From Erysipelotrichaceae bacterium (GTDB taxonomy: Bacteria; Bacillota_I; Bacilli_A; Erysipelotrichales; Erysipelotrichaceae): a stretch of DNA of 64,000 nt. The position numbers and the translations under genes are program-made. The stretch is from positions 98,351 to 162,350 of the forward strand of contig JAFRIE010000024.1 in the NCBI GenBank assembly GCA_017432885.1, given 5' to 3'. Shown here one piece after another: positions 52,197 to 61,514 of this stretch. The notes beneath the pieces are model-generated. The model made no database searches. It worked only from the letters and a program-made list of their open reading frames with translations, and was not told where the DNA came from. Position 1 is the stretch's first letter. Each line of letters begins with the position of its first letter.

Positions 52197-53981
52197 TTAG
52201 AACAGTCCAATGATCCAGTCCAGGATTTTTTCGTAATCATCGCGGTCTTTATAAGATTCCAGGATCTCCTTGGCCTGTTTCACGTTGTCGGTAATGATGT
52301 AGTCAACTTCGGATTTCAAGAAATAACTCTGTCTTTCTTTTTCGTTTGGTGTCCAGACCATAATCTTCTTGTTTTGTTCGTGGATGGCATCGGTTACATA
52401 AGAAGTCGTCGCTTCATCTTCCAGACCAAGATAGTCGCAGTTCAGTTCCGCGGTATTACCAAAAGAAACAAATGTCAGATAGGCCGTATTCATCATCGGA
52501 TATTCCGTTTCCGCATAATCGATCAGATCATACTTCAAAGAAATCAGCACACATTCTTCCTCCATGTCGTGTTCTCTGATGATCCGTACGGCGTCATCGA
52601 CCATCTGCCGGTCTGCCGTGTTCCCTTTCAGTTCAACAAACAGAACGATCTTTCCTTTGGCTGCCTCCAGCATCTCTTCAAAAGTCGCCACTTCCTGCGG
52701 ATCATCCGGATAGTTCGGATCTCTGATTACCAGGCCTTTTACCTCTTCCAGCGTCATTTCTTCCGGCTTTCTGCCATCGGAACAAAGACGCGCAAAATTA
52801 CCGTCGTGGTTGACAATATACTGTCCGTCGGAAGTACGTTGGATGTCGATCTCGCTTCCATAGGCTCCAAGGGAAATCGCGGCTTCAATTCCTTTCACAG
52901 TGTTCTCCGGCGCTTCGCTTCCACCTCCCCGGTGGGCGATAATGCCGCTTGTGACTTCCTTAGAAAAGATCATATCAAAATAGCGGTTAGAAAACAGCGT
53001 CAGCAGCAGGACTCCCATCACCGGAAGAACCGTTATAAACACAAAAACCCATGGTTTTTTTCTTCTTTGATAAACCGATATCCTATCTTCCATATCCATA
53101 TAACGGTAATACAGTCCGGTGATTTTAATGATATAGAACGTCTGAAACAAAGAAGCCAGAAACGCCAGAGAAGAACTCAAAAGAAAGGCAAAGAAAAGGA
53201 ATAGGAAGCGCAGTACATAAGGTCTGTTTTGAAAGATAAATGCAGCGATCACGAATGGAACAGTGAGCGCCACAACAGACAGCAGGTTAACGGCAAGGGT
53301 ATTTGCGGTAAAACGGAACAGACTCTTCAAATAATCTTTCCAGTGTTTCTTCATGATGGCACGGGAATTGTCGTCAGCCACACTGCTTTTCAGTTTACTA
53401 ATCAGAATGCCGTGGATCGTAAAGAAATTCAGAACACCGATCAACAGGAAGATGATCAGAGATATCACATATAGAGTATTGTAAAGTGGTGTCGACTCTA
53501 TTACAGAAGAAATAAAAGTCGGAATGTAGAAATCTCTGGTAAGCGAGATCGAAAGACCAAAGCCGACGATTGGAGCAATCAGAGCGATATACAGTATGAT
53601 ACCAATTCCATCCAAAGTGAAAAACTCCCTGATTGAAAACAGACCTTCCCGGAAAATTTCCTTCATTCTGATCTCTTTCCCCTCCAGCGTTCTGGAAGCG
53701 TAGATGATCTGCGTGTTCAGATCAAAGGCGACATAAAGAAAAAGGCTGCCTAGTGCCAGAACGATCAGGAACGGTCCCTGCCAGGTCTTGTACAGGATCG
53801 CAAAATCGCCGCTGCTGATCGCTACCCTTCCGGTACTTCTGATCAGAAACATACTGATCTGTTTCAGTACAGACAGCAGCAACGCCAGTATGGTTTTACT
53901 AAAAAACTGATATTTCAGGATATCAGGAACAGTCTGAATATAAAGAAAAGCCGACTTTTTGTTTTTCTTTGTTTTTTCCAT
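52197..53981 (-). CDS. Membrane glycerophosphodiester phosphodiesterase
   Basis: 594 residues. The N-terminal about 330 residues hold about eight membrane segments (GPDPase membrane domain). The C-terminal about 245 residues are a GDPD catalytic barrel: IIAHRGGGSEAPENT, EIDIQRTSDGQYIVNHD, LFVELKGN. Such two-part proteins hydrolyse glycerophosphodiesters or lipoteichoic acid backbones at the membrane. SD not obvious; a TATAAT is 3 nt from the ATG, probably chance. Confidence 0.92.
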   Translation of the reverse strand: MEKTKKNKKSAFLYIQTVPDILKYQFFSKTILALLLSVLKQISMFLIRSTGRVAISSGDFAILYKTWQGPFLIVLALGSLFLYVAFDLNTQIIYASRTLEGKEIRMKEIFREGLFSIREFFTLDGIGIILYIALIAPIVGFGLSISLTRDFYIPTFISSVIESTPLYNTLYVISLIIFLLIGVLNFFTIHGILISKLKSSVADDNSRAIMKKHWKDYLKSLFRFTANTLAVNLLSVVALTVPFVIAAFIFQNRPYVLRFLFLFFAFLLSSSLAFLASLFQTFYIIKITGLYYRYMDMEDRISVYQRRKKPWVFVFITVLPVMGVLLLTLFSNRYFDMIFSKEVTSGIIAHRGGGSEAPENTVKGIEAAISLGAYGSEIDIQRTSDGQYIVNHDGNFARLCSDGRKPEEMTLEEVKGLVIRDPNYPDDPQEVATFEEMLEAAKGKIVLFVELKGNTADRQMVDDAVRIIREHDMEEECVLISLKYDLIDYAETEYPMMNTAYLTFVSFGNTAELNCDYLGLEDEATTSYVTDAIHEQNKKIMVWTPNEKERQSYFLKSEVDYIITDNVKQAKEILESYKDRDDYEKILDWIIGLF

Positions 53982-53985
53982 AAGA

Positions 53986-54014
53986 TTATAAAAACGGAAC
54001 GATCCTCTGTTCCG
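53986..54014 (-). terminator. Terminator of the PIN/NYN-like gene
   Basis: Stem CGGAAC/GTTCCG with an 8-nt loop, followed on the minus strand by TTTTTAT. Confidence 0.75.
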
Positions 54015-54026
54015 CTTTTGCGCATA

Positions 54027-54785
54027 TCACCCGTGACGATAGTATTTCTCAAGATCTTTCTTGATCAGAGTATAGATCGCCAGTCCTTTCTCACTCTTGA
54101 ACCTGCGGATCAGATGACGGTAGATGTAACTCTTGTCACCGTGTTTTTCTGCAGGAATACTATCCAAAGATTTTGCTACATCATCTATCTCGTTCTCGGA
54201 ATAGTCCTTTAACAGACTCTGAAGAAGCTTCCTGCTGTTTCCTGTCTCGTTCTTCTTGACAGGCGTACTTCCTTTCTTTCTGTTTCCTGTCTTGTTTTCG
54301 GTCTTTGCCGGTTCTGCAGGTTGTTTCTTTACGATGATCCTGGTTTCAGAATTATCATTCTTCTTGACGGTCTGAGTCTTCTGAGATTTAACGCTCTTCG
54401 TTTCTTTTCCTCTGTTCGGTTTTGTGTTGATCTTCGCTACATTGATTCCGTTTCTTTTCCAGTATTCAATCACGTGATCGAAACCGTTATCCTGTGACAC
54501 GACCGTAAAGGAAGAATGCTTCCCGGTTCCAATCAGATATCCCAGATAAGAAGATAAATAAAAATCCAGAGAATTTCTTCCCGGTTCACATTCAATAATG
54601 TTGATCTTATGCCTCTGATTATCTGTCAGGTCTTTCAAAAGAGAGAAATTCAGACTCTTGGCGTTTTCCGTTACAAAAATATAGAAATCGCTCTTCTCCT
54701 CTTTCTTTAACAGATCCGCCCAGGTCGATCCGACGTTTTCACTGTCAATCAGATATGCGGGTACTTTTGTATAAAATATGTTCAT
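54027..54785 (-). CDS. PIN/NYN-like putative RNase with Lys-rich linker
   Basis: 252 residues. The N-terminal about 115 residues look like a PIN/NYN-fold domain: AYLIDSENVGSTW (Asp and Glu), SLDFYLSSYLG (Asp) and VVSQDNGFDHVI (Asp pair). Then a strongly basic, low-complexity linker (about 120-180, Lys/Thr/Asn) and a helical C-terminal domain. A nucleic-acid-cutting enzyme with a basic RNA-binding region is the best guess. M4 of the longest frame (54785) is chosen because TATTAT ends 7 nt upstream. Confidence 0.75.
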   Translation of the reverse strand: MNIFYTKVPAYLIDSENVGSTWADLLKKEEKSDFYIFVTENAKSLNFSLLKDLTDNQRHKINIIECEPGRNSLDFYLSSYLGYLIGTGKHSSFTVVSQDNGFDHVIEYWKRNGINVAKINTKPNRGKETKSVKSQKTQTVKKNDNSETRIIVKKQPAEPAKTENKTGNRKKGSTPVKKNETGNSRKLLQSLLKDYSENEIDDVAKSLDSIPAEKHGDKSYIYRHLIRRFKSEKGLAIYTLIKKDLEKYYRHG

Positions 54786-54792
54786 ATTTAAC

Positions 54793-54798
54793 ATAATA
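54793..54798 (-). promoter_or_regulatory. -10 hexamer 7 nt before the PIN/NYN-like ATG
   Basis: TATTAT on the minus strand, 7 nt before ATG 54785; no Shine-Dalgarno. Confidence 0.45.
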
Positions 54799-54864
54799 AC
54801 ATCAAACGGATATTTTGGATATTCTGTTTATTCCATAACGTCAGCAGACTATCTGTAAGCTTAC

Positions 54865-56499
54865 TCATTCAAATCCGTCTGCCAGTGCAAAGTCCCTGTT
54901 TCTGATATAGTAGAACAGCAGAACATCGATGAGGCCGTACAGCAGACTTAAAATCAGCGTCATCGTGACCGTATTGAAATCGATCAGGAAAGCCATAACG
55001 GCAATAACACCCATGTTCAGTAAAGAGAAAGCCAGGCTTAGCATCGTTCTTAGATTTTTCTTCACGATCTGCAGTTCATTGGTCCAGTTCAGCTTTGGTC
55101 TTCGTACATCGCTCAGAATCAAGAAACCGTGCAGAATACAGTACAGGACCGCGACCGGAAAGCTCATCAGAACATAGATCAACGGGACCCGGAACAGGAT
55201 CACCAGAAGCAGAACGACGCACAGATAACTGAACAGACACATTACAACATCCGGAATCATTTTGTAGATCAGCTGTTTATAGAATGGAACCGGCAGATAT
55301 TTCATCGCATAGGCGTCGTGTCCGTCTTTGGAGACCGCTACGGTAGAGATAAACGAGTACATCGAAATGAACATCACAACAAGCAGAATGACCGCAAATA
55401 CATAGGATCCGAATTCCTTATCGGCATACACGTAAGCCAGTCCTTCCATCAGTTCATCTCCCATTTGTGAAACGATACTGAAGTAAACGAGACCGATCAT
55501 GAATGCAGGCAACAGCAGACAAGGAAGGATCAACTGTGCAAAGAAAGTCGGCCGTCTCAGATAGACCCGGACCTCCTTCATGACATAGCTGAACAGAAGA
55601 CCTCTAGAATGATAGGCGTTTCTTTCGTCGAGTTTTTTGTTTGATATGCCGGTCGAAGAATACAGTGATCCCAGCATGCCCCGGTAATACAGTTTCTGTC
55701 CAAAAACACATGTCAGGACATAAGCAAATGCAGATATCACAAACAGAAGAAGCAGAGAAAGGACGTTGTGATCCGTCAATGTATTGATCGCCATCGGCAT
55801 GGTGATAAAAGTCTTCTTGTATATTTCTACCAGACTTCCTGCCGTATTTAGAAGTACCGTTACATCTTCGCTGGAAGACATCGAGGAAGAAAACATCGAT
55901 ATGAACAGCGAGAAAACGATCGATACTGTCATGGTGACCATCTGAACCAGACTCTTGTTGCGGATGCCTTTTGTAAGAGCCATGACACAGATCACGATCA
56001 GTGCCACGATCAGCATCGGCAGCACCGGCACCAGGATCAGAACAAGGACCACGAGTAGGTAGAAGAAGGCATTTTGTCCGGTCATATAGCCGTACATGAT
56101 CATCGGCGCCAGCCCCAGCATCGCTTCTTCCATATAGACATAGATCAGAAGCGTGTTCAGTTTTGCGCATAGAACTTCAAGCGGTTTTAAAGGTAAAGGA
56201 AGGATGAACCGGTTGTCATCCGAAAAATACAGGACATTCATCGTACTGATGATTGTGGTAAACATTACCAGGGTAATGATGCCTGCCAGGATCAGACCGA
56301 TAAAAGCTTCTTCCTGTTTCATCACGATCAGTCCCGAAATAATCTCATAAGACAGGAAACCGAAAACACCGATCAGATACGCAAAAAGTAGTCCATAAAG
56401 GGCGATCTTGCCGATCCGGTTCCTCTTCTTGCCGCTTCCGCCCCGATTAAAAGCCGAGATCAGAAAGATCCTGGTCAGATTAACGATGTTCCTCATCAT
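54865..56499 (-). CDS. ABC exporter permease, 12+ membrane segments
   Basis: 544 residues with about 12-14 membrane segments and no ATPase motif. It is the type of permease (YthQ/ABC-2-like) encoded with a separate ATPase in Firmicutes exporters of unknown substrate. The conserved LPLKPLEVLCAKL in the first half and YLPVPFYKQLIYKMIPDV in the second half support an internal duplication. It overlaps the ATPase gene by 20 bp. Confidence 0.85.
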   Translation of the reverse strand: MMRNIVNLTRIFLISAFNRGGSGKKRNRIGKIALYGLLFAYLIGVFGFLSYEIISGLIVMKQEEAFIGLILAGIITLVMFTTIISTMNVLYFSDDNRFILPLPLKPLEVLCAKLNTLLIYVYMEEAMLGLAPMIMYGYMTGQNAFFYLLVVLVLILVPVLPMLIVALIVICVMALTKGIRNKSLVQMVTMTVSIVFSLFISMFSSSMSSSEDVTVLLNTAGSLVEIYKKTFITMPMAINTLTDHNVLSLLLLFVISAFAYVLTCVFGQKLYYRGMLGSLYSSTGISNKKLDERNAYHSRGLLFSYVMKEVRVYLRRPTFFAQLILPCLLLPAFMIGLVYFSIVSQMGDELMEGLAYVYADKEFGSYVFAVILLVVMFISMYSFISTVAVSKDGHDAYAMKYLPVPFYKQLIYKMIPDVVMCLFSYLCVVLLLVILFRVPLIYVLMSFPVAVLYCILHGFLILSDVRRPKLNWTNELQIVKKNLRTMLSLAFSLLNMGVIAVMAFLIDFNTVTMTLILSLLYGLIDVLLFYYIRNRDFALADGFE

Positions 56500-57211
56500 T
56501 CTCCGTAATCTCCAGAAAGAGCTGTTCCAGGGAACCGTCTTCTTTAAACATTTCTCTCATTTCCTGCAGCGTTCCGGTAAACAGAAGCTTTCCTTTGTTG
56601 ATGATACCGACACGGTCACAAAGCTTTTCCGCAACATCCAGGACATGTGTCGAGAAAAATACGCAGTTGCCGGCATCGGCGTGTTTCCGCATCATCTCTT
56701 TCAAATCAAAAGAAGAACGCGGATCAAGACCGGTCATCGGTTCATCCAGGATCCAGTTCTTCGGATCATGCATCAGACAGCCGCAGATCGCGATCTTCTG
56801 ACGCATGCCATGAGAATAGGACTCAATCCTGTTGTTCAGCGCATCGGCGATCTCAAACTTCTCCGTCAGTTCTTGAATGACGTCTTTTCGCTTCTCTACG
56901 CCGTAAACATCCGCCATGAAATTCAGATATTCAATACCCTTCAAGGCCAGAAACTGATCCGGATCATCGGCTACATAACCGAAAGTTCGCTTCGCTTCGA
57001 TCGGTTCTTTTTCAATGTCCTTCCCATCCAGCAGGATCTGTCCTTCGTCGATATTTAATATCCCCGTCAGCATCCTGATAGTGGTAGACTTTCCTGCGCC
57101 ATTCGGTCCCAGAAAGCCGAAGATCTCGCCATTGTTGATGGTCAGTGTCAGATCATCCACTGCCTTGAAACCCTTTTTATAGGATTTAGAAACGTTTTTA
57201 AATTCAATCAT
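56480..57211 (-). CDS. ABC exporter ATPase
   Basis: 243 residues. Walker A GPNGAGKST, Q-loop GYVADDPDQFLALKG, signature YSHGMRQKIAICGCL, Walker B NWILDEPMTGLDP. Typical ABC-2 ATPase with a partner permease just downstream. SD GGAGG. Likely promoter TATAAT at 57263-57268 (minus). Confidence 0.92.
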   Translation of the reverse strand: MIEFKNVSKSYKKGFKAVDDLTLTINNGEIFGFLGPNGAGKSTTIRMLTGILNIDEGQILLDGKDIEKEPIEAKRTFGYVADDPDQFLALKGIEYLNFMADVYGVEKRKDVIQELTEKFEIADALNNRIESYSHGMRQKIAICGCLMHDPKNWILDEPMTGLDPRSSFDLKEMMRKHADAGNCVFFSTHVLDVAEKLCDRVGIINKGKLLFTGTLQEMREMFKEDGSLEQLFLEITENDEEHR

Positions 57212-57302
57212 CTTGCTGCCTCCGTTTCCATACTAGTCATAAACACAAAACAGTATGATCCCATTATATTCCATAATCAGATCCCAAATAAATACCTGAC
57301 AA

Positions 57303-57328
57303 CATAAAAAACGAACCAATGGTTCGTT
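57303..57328 (-). terminator. Terminator of the Ldh2-malic enzyme-adenine deaminase operon
   Basis: 8-bp stem AACGAACC/GGTTCGTT, 3-nt loop, T run on the minus strand; it touches the adenine deaminase stop codon. Confidence 0.8.
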
Positions 57329-59061
57329 CAGTTCTTTATTTCTTCATACAGCTTTTCAAGCCGGAACGTTTCGGTATTCAGATATCCCCGATCGGTCAGT
57401 TTCAGTACCGGAATGCAGGTCAGAGACAAGAGACAGAAGTTCATGATGCTGTTGAAATGTTCATAGCCCTGTACATCAAAAGCTTTCCGCACCTTTTCAA
57501 ATTCCAGAGCACATTCTTTTACTGATTTCTTACTTAAAAGACCGGCAATCGGCAAGGCGACCTCGGAGGTGATCGCACCATCTACAGCGGTACAGATTCC
57601 TCCGTGCATGTCAATGACCCGATTGATCGCGATCCGCATGTCTTCTTCGTCCTTCCCCAATACGATCAGATTGTGGGAATCGTGGGAATAGCTTGATGCG
57701 CAAGCGCCTTTTTTTAGATCTGATCCGCAGCTGAAACCATAGGCGATATGATTGTCTCTTCCGTGTCTTTCAATCACCATTACCAGACGGCAATCGCTCT
57801 GTTTCCACAGCAGTTCATGGTTTCTTACCTGCATCTCGACAAAGACTTCATTGGTCCGGTTATTGTTTGGATCGATCTTCATGACCCTCACTCGTACACT
57901 GCGGTCTTCTCCTTCTACTCGTATTCTGAAGTCTTCCGGTACGAGCCTGCGACTATGAACGGTATCCTCGAACCACCCTTCAAGACCGTATTCCTTTTCT
58001 TCCTGTATAGGCTGTTCCCTGTTGTAGATACAGGACCCTTTTTTATAAGTGCTGCTGATCTTTAAAGAATTCAAATCATCCAGCAGTACAAAGTCGGCAA
58101 GTCTTCCCGGGGCGATCACGCCTCTGTCAGTCAGGTTCATCCTTCTGGCCGGCGTATAGGTCGTACAGTAGATAGCCTCTTCCGCCCTCATTCCCAAAGC
58201 GATCGCCTTGCGCATGACGGCATCGACATGTCCCTTGCGGTATAGAATGTCCGGCAGAACATCGTCTGTTACAAAACAGAAGTATTCATACAGATTGTTT
58301 TCGCAGACAAAACGGATCACTTCTTCCGTGACCATTACGTCCTGCAGCTGCATGAACATGCCGTTCTCAAAACGCTGTTTCAGTTCCTCCAGATCATGGG
58401 TACAGTGATCGCTTTGGATACCCCGGTACAGGAACTTCGCCAGATCGGAATCAACCAGAGCCGGACAGTGTCCTTCCAAGGGATAGAACGGTTCTTTCGG
58501 ATGAACGATGTCGATGAACTTTCCGACTTCCGAATCGTTCTCTTCAATGATCTCGCGGAAGTTCATCACCTCTCCCAGACAGAGGATCCCCTCTTCTTCC
58601 TTCAGTTCCAGCATGTCTTCACAGGTGATCGTTCCCCCGCTGGTCTCATAATCCCTGCCCATGATCGGGACATTGCTTGGGATGGCGTAGTAGCAGTCAT
58701 AGGGACTTTTTGATCCGGATCGAATCATCGCCCGAACGCCCTGCTTCCCGCAGACGTTGGCGATCTCGTGGGGTTCGGAGACGATCGTTGTCAGGCCTTT
58801 GCCGGCAGTGAAGCGGCAGAAGGCTTCCGGTGTCACCATGGAACTTTCGATATGCATATGGATATCGATCAGGCCCGGTATCATGTAGCGATCCTGTCCG
58901 TCTATTTCCTGTTCAGCGCTTATTTCACCGTTTCTTTTCTGATCGATGTATAGAAAAAGTCCGTCTTTGACATAGACATCAGCCTGATGAAATCGACGGA
59001 AAAAACTGTTAAAAACCTTAACGTTTCTGATACAAAGATCCGCCCGGTCCAGACTCTTCAT
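57328..59061 (-). CDS. ade: Adenine deaminase
   Basis: 577 residues, full length for the Ade/AdeC family, which converts adenine to hypoxanthine. Metal motifs DIHMHIESSMV, EPHEIANV, EGHCP and SDHCTHD are present; C-terminal DAHGGI-like motif reads DMHGGICTA. Third gene of the operon, 2 bp after the malic enzyme. Why a purine salvage enzyme is joined to malate genes is unclear. Confidence 0.95.
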   Translation of the reverse strand: MKSLDRADLCIRNVKVFNSFFRRFHQADVYVKDGLFLYIDQKRNGEISAEQEIDGQDRYMIPGLIDIHMHIESSMVTPEAFCRFTAGKGLTTIVSEPHEIANVCGKQGVRAMIRSGSKSPYDCYYAIPSNVPIMGRDYETSGGTITCEDMLELKEEEGILCLGEVMNFREIIEENDSEVGKFIDIVHPKEPFYPLEGHCPALVDSDLAKFLYRGIQSDHCTHDLEELKQRFENGMFMQLQDVMVTEEVIRFVCENNLYEYFCFVTDDVLPDILYRKGHVDAVMRKAIALGMRAEEAIYCTTYTPARRMNLTDRGVIAPGRLADFVLLDDLNSLKISSTYKKGSCIYNREQPIQEEKEYGLEGWFEDTVHSRRLVPEDFRIRVEGEDRSVRVRVMKIDPNNNRTNEVFVEMQVRNHELLWKQSDCRLVMVIERHGRDNHIAYGFSCGSDLKKGACASSYSHDSHNLIVLGKDEEDMRIAINRVIDMHGGICTAVDGAITSEVALPIAGLLSKKSVKECALEFEKVRKAFDVQGYEHFNSIMNFCLLSLTCIPVLKLTDRGYLNTETFRLEKLYEEIKN

Positions 59062-59063
59062 GG

Positions 59064-60236
59064 TCAGATCCTTGCGACACCCGTCCTTCTGGCAGCTTCC
59101 GCTACCGCTTTCGCAACCGTTTTTCCGACTCTCGGATCAAATGCCCTTGGCAGAATATAATCCTCATTCAACTCTTCATCGCTTACAAGAGAAGACAGCG
59201 CTTCCGCTGCAGCCATTTTCATCTCTTCGTTGATATCGCTCGCCCGGCAGTCAAAAGTTCCTCTAAACACGCCAGGGAAAGCCAGGACGTTGTTGACCTG
59301 GTTCGGATAATCGCTTCTACCGGTAGCTACGACTTTCGCACCCGCTCCCTTGGCTTCTTCCGGAGAAATTTCCGGCATCGGATTGGCACACGCAAAAACG
59401 ATCGGATCCCGGTTCATGGTCATGACCATTTCCCCAGTAAGAACATTCGGTGCAGATACACCGATGAACACATCGGCTCCCCGGATCACCTCCGCAAGGC
59501 TTCCGGATCTCTTCTCTTTATTGGTAAGCTGCGCCATTTCTTTCTTGATCCAGTTGAGATCTTCTCTTCCTTCATAGATCGCACCCTTGCGGTCCGTCAT
59601 GATGATGTTCTCAAATCCGGCTGAAAGAAGCAGCCTGACGATCGAAATCGCCGCTGCGCCTGCACCCGATGTCACGATCCTGACGTCTTCCTTCTTTTTG
59701 TCTACGACCTTCAAAGCATTTGTCAGTCCGGCAAGCGTAATGATGGCCGTACCATGCTGGTCGTCGTGGAAGATCGGAATGTCGCACTTCTCTTTCAGTT
59801 TTCTTTCGATTTCAAAGCATCTTGGAGATGCGATATCTTCCAGGTTGATTCCGCCGAAAGATCCGGAAATCAGATAAACCGTGTTGACGATCTCATCGAC
59901 ATCTTTTGACTTGATGCAGATCGGGAAAGCATCCACATCGCCGAACGACTTGAACAGCACACATTTGCCTTCCATGACCGGCATACCGGCTTCCGGACCG
60001 ATATCCCCGAGACCCAGCACCGCCGTGCCGTCCGTAACGACCGCACAGAGGTTATGCCTTCTGGTCAGGTCATAGCTCTTGTTGACATCCTTCTGGATCT
60101 CCAGACAAGGCTGGGCGACACCCGGTGTATAAGCCAAAGACAACGCTTCTTTCGTGTCGACAGGTACTCTTGATACGACTTCGATTTTTCCTTTCCACTC
60201 CTCATGCAGACGGAGCGATTCCTTCATGTAGTTCAT
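59064..60236 (-). CDS. NAD(P)-dependent malic enzyme
   Basis: 390 residues, the short bacterial form. Tyr in AYTPGVAQ, metal-binding [24 protein letters not shown] and a dinucleotide site [16 protein letters not shown]. Oxidative decarboxylation of malate to pyruvate. It starts 2 bp after the Ldh2 gene, so malate/lactate dehydrogenase and malic enzyme are co-expressed. Confidence 0.95.
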   Translation of the reverse strand: MNYMKESLRLHEEWKGKIEVVSRVPVDTKEALSLAYTPGVAQPCLEIQKDVNKSYDLTRRHNLCAVVTDGTAVLGLGDIGPEAGMPVMEGKCVLFKSFGDVDAFPICIKSKDVDEIVNTVYLISGSFGGINLEDIASPRCFEIERKLKEKCDIPIFHDDQHGTAIITLAGLTNALKVVDKKKEDVRIVTSGAGAAAISIVRLLLSAGFENIIMTDRKGAIYEGREDLNWIKKEMAQLTNKEKRSGSLAEVIRGADVFIGVSAPNVLTGEMVMTMNRDPIVFACANPMPEISPEEAKGAGAKVVATGRSDYPNQVNNVLAFPGVFRGTFDCRASDINEEMKMAAAEALSSLVSDEELNEDYILPRAFDPRVGKTVAKAVAEAARRTGVARI

Positions 60237-60238
60237 AG

Positions 60239-61354
60239 TTACTCCTTTTCAAACGGGAATACATAAGGCAGATGATGTTCATCCCGTAGTGTGATCATTT
60301 CTTTCTGAACGGCTTCATTCACCGGAACACCCTTATCTTTTCTTTCCAGCCAGACCAGATGTTCCTTTTCGCCTGCCGTATAGATCCTGTCATAACCCGG
60401 AGCTTTCACGGACGCCCTCAGCTGTCTGCAGATCTCGCCTGCCGTCTTTCTAAATACGTCGATACCCATGAACGCTTCCGGATCGACAACGAAGAAGAAA
60501 TGACCCAGATGATACATCTGCGCTTTTCCTTCCGGCGATACGCCGCTCAGTGCTTTCATAAATTCTCCTCCCGCCAGTGCCGAAGAAAGGATCTCTACGA
60601 CCGTCGCATAACCATAACCCTTATAGCCGCACATCTCGTCTCCCGGACCTCCTCCTAAAGGAGCCAGAGCAGCCTTTCCTTCCACCAGCATCTTCAGGAT
60701 CGCAGCCGAATCCGTCACCGTCGTTCCGTCGTGGGTAACTACCATTCCCGCAGGGGTTTCCTTTCCGGAACGGGCATAGTATTCGATCTTGCCTCTCTGT
60801 ACAATGGATGTTGCACAGTCCAGTGTGAACGGGAACTCCTCATCCGTAGGCAAAGAGAATGTCAAAGGGTTCGTACCCAACATGTTTTCAACGCCAAAAG
60901 TCGGCGCAATGGACGGTCTGGCGTTGGTTCCGGTAATGCCGATCAGACCTTCTTTTGCGGCCATGTCGCTCCAGTATCCGGCAATACCGTAGTGCGTTGA
61001 GTTGCGGATCGCTCCTCCGGCCATTCCGTTTTCCTTGGCCTTGGCGATCAATTTCTCCATCATCGCGTGTGCAGCAACCATTCCCATACCGTCGTGTGCA
61101 TCCATTACGACCGTCGTTGGCGTCTCTTTTACGATTTCAATATTCGTCACAGGCAGAAGTGTACCTTTTACAATCCTATCAATATAAATCGGTTTAAACC
61201 TGTTGCATCCATGAGATTCAATCCCTCTTCTGTCCGACTCCAGAAGCACATCGGCACAGATCCTGGCGTCTTCCTCCGGGACTCCATACGCTTTAAAAAC
61301 ATCGATCATGAAATTACCCATCAGTTCCCAAGGAACATACGGTCTGCTTTCCAT
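60239..61354 (-). CDS. Malate/L-lactate/ureidoglycolate dehydrogenase family (Ldh2)
   Basis: 371 residues. Motifs DRRGIESHGCNRF (catalytic His), NSTHYGIAG and GTNPLTFSLP identify the Ldh_2 family, which uses NAD(P) and 2-hydroxyacids such as malate, lactate or ureidoglycolate. With malic enzyme next door, malate is likely; with adenine deaminase in the operon, ureidoglycolate from purine breakdown is another option. ATG 61354 has AGGAGGAAAAACA; the longer frame is not supported. Confidence 0.9.
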   Translation of the reverse strand: MESRPYVPWELMGNFMIDVFKAYGVPEEDARICADVLLESDRRGIESHGCNRFKPIYIDRIVKGTLLPVTNIEIVKETPTTVVMDAHDGMGMVAAHAMMEKLIAKAKENGMAGGAIRNSTHYGIAGYWSDMAAKEGLIGITGTNARPSIAPTFGVENMLGTNPLTFSLPTDEEFPFTLDCATSIVQRGKIEYYARSGKETPAGMVVTHDGTTVTDSAAILKMLVEGKAALAPLGGGPGDEMCGYKGYGYATVVEILSSALAGGEFMKALSGVSPEGKAQMYHLGHFFFVVDPEAFMGIDVFRKTAGEICRQLRASVKAPGYDRIYTAGEKEHLVWLERKDKGVPVNEAVQKEMITLRDEHHLPYVFPFEKE

Positions 61355-61382
61355 TGTTTTTCCTCCTAATGATTCTGATTCT

Positions 61383-61411
61383 ATTTTATGATTTCTTATG
61401 TCCGCATACAA
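61383..61411 (-). promoter_or_regulatory. Candidate promoter of the Ldh2 operon
   Basis: Minus strand TTGTAT, 17-nt spacer, TAAAAT (61383-61388), about 29 nt before the ATG. Confidence 0.4.
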
Positions 61412-61432
61412 GAACGGGATGTCTTTTTCAAT

Positions 61433-61471
61433 AAACAAAAAGATGATCCGTCAGAAACAGGGTCATCTTTT
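61433..61471 (-). terminator. Terminator of the lipoprotein gene
   Basis: Stem AAAAGATGA/TCATCTTTT (61438-61446, 61463-61471) with T run on the minus strand. Confidence 0.75.
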
Positions 61472-61514
61472 CTTATTATCGATTTTTTCGTGTGATTGAT
61501 TTCTTCTTTTGTAA

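Noticed and set aside
52170..53204. 344-codon plus-strand ORF
   Set aside because: Antisense to the GDPD gene; biased Phe/Arg/His composition typical of shadow frames.
54027..54785. Toxin of a toxin-antitoxin pair
   Set aside because: No small partner gene adjacent; the protein is long with extra domains and has its own promoter and terminator.
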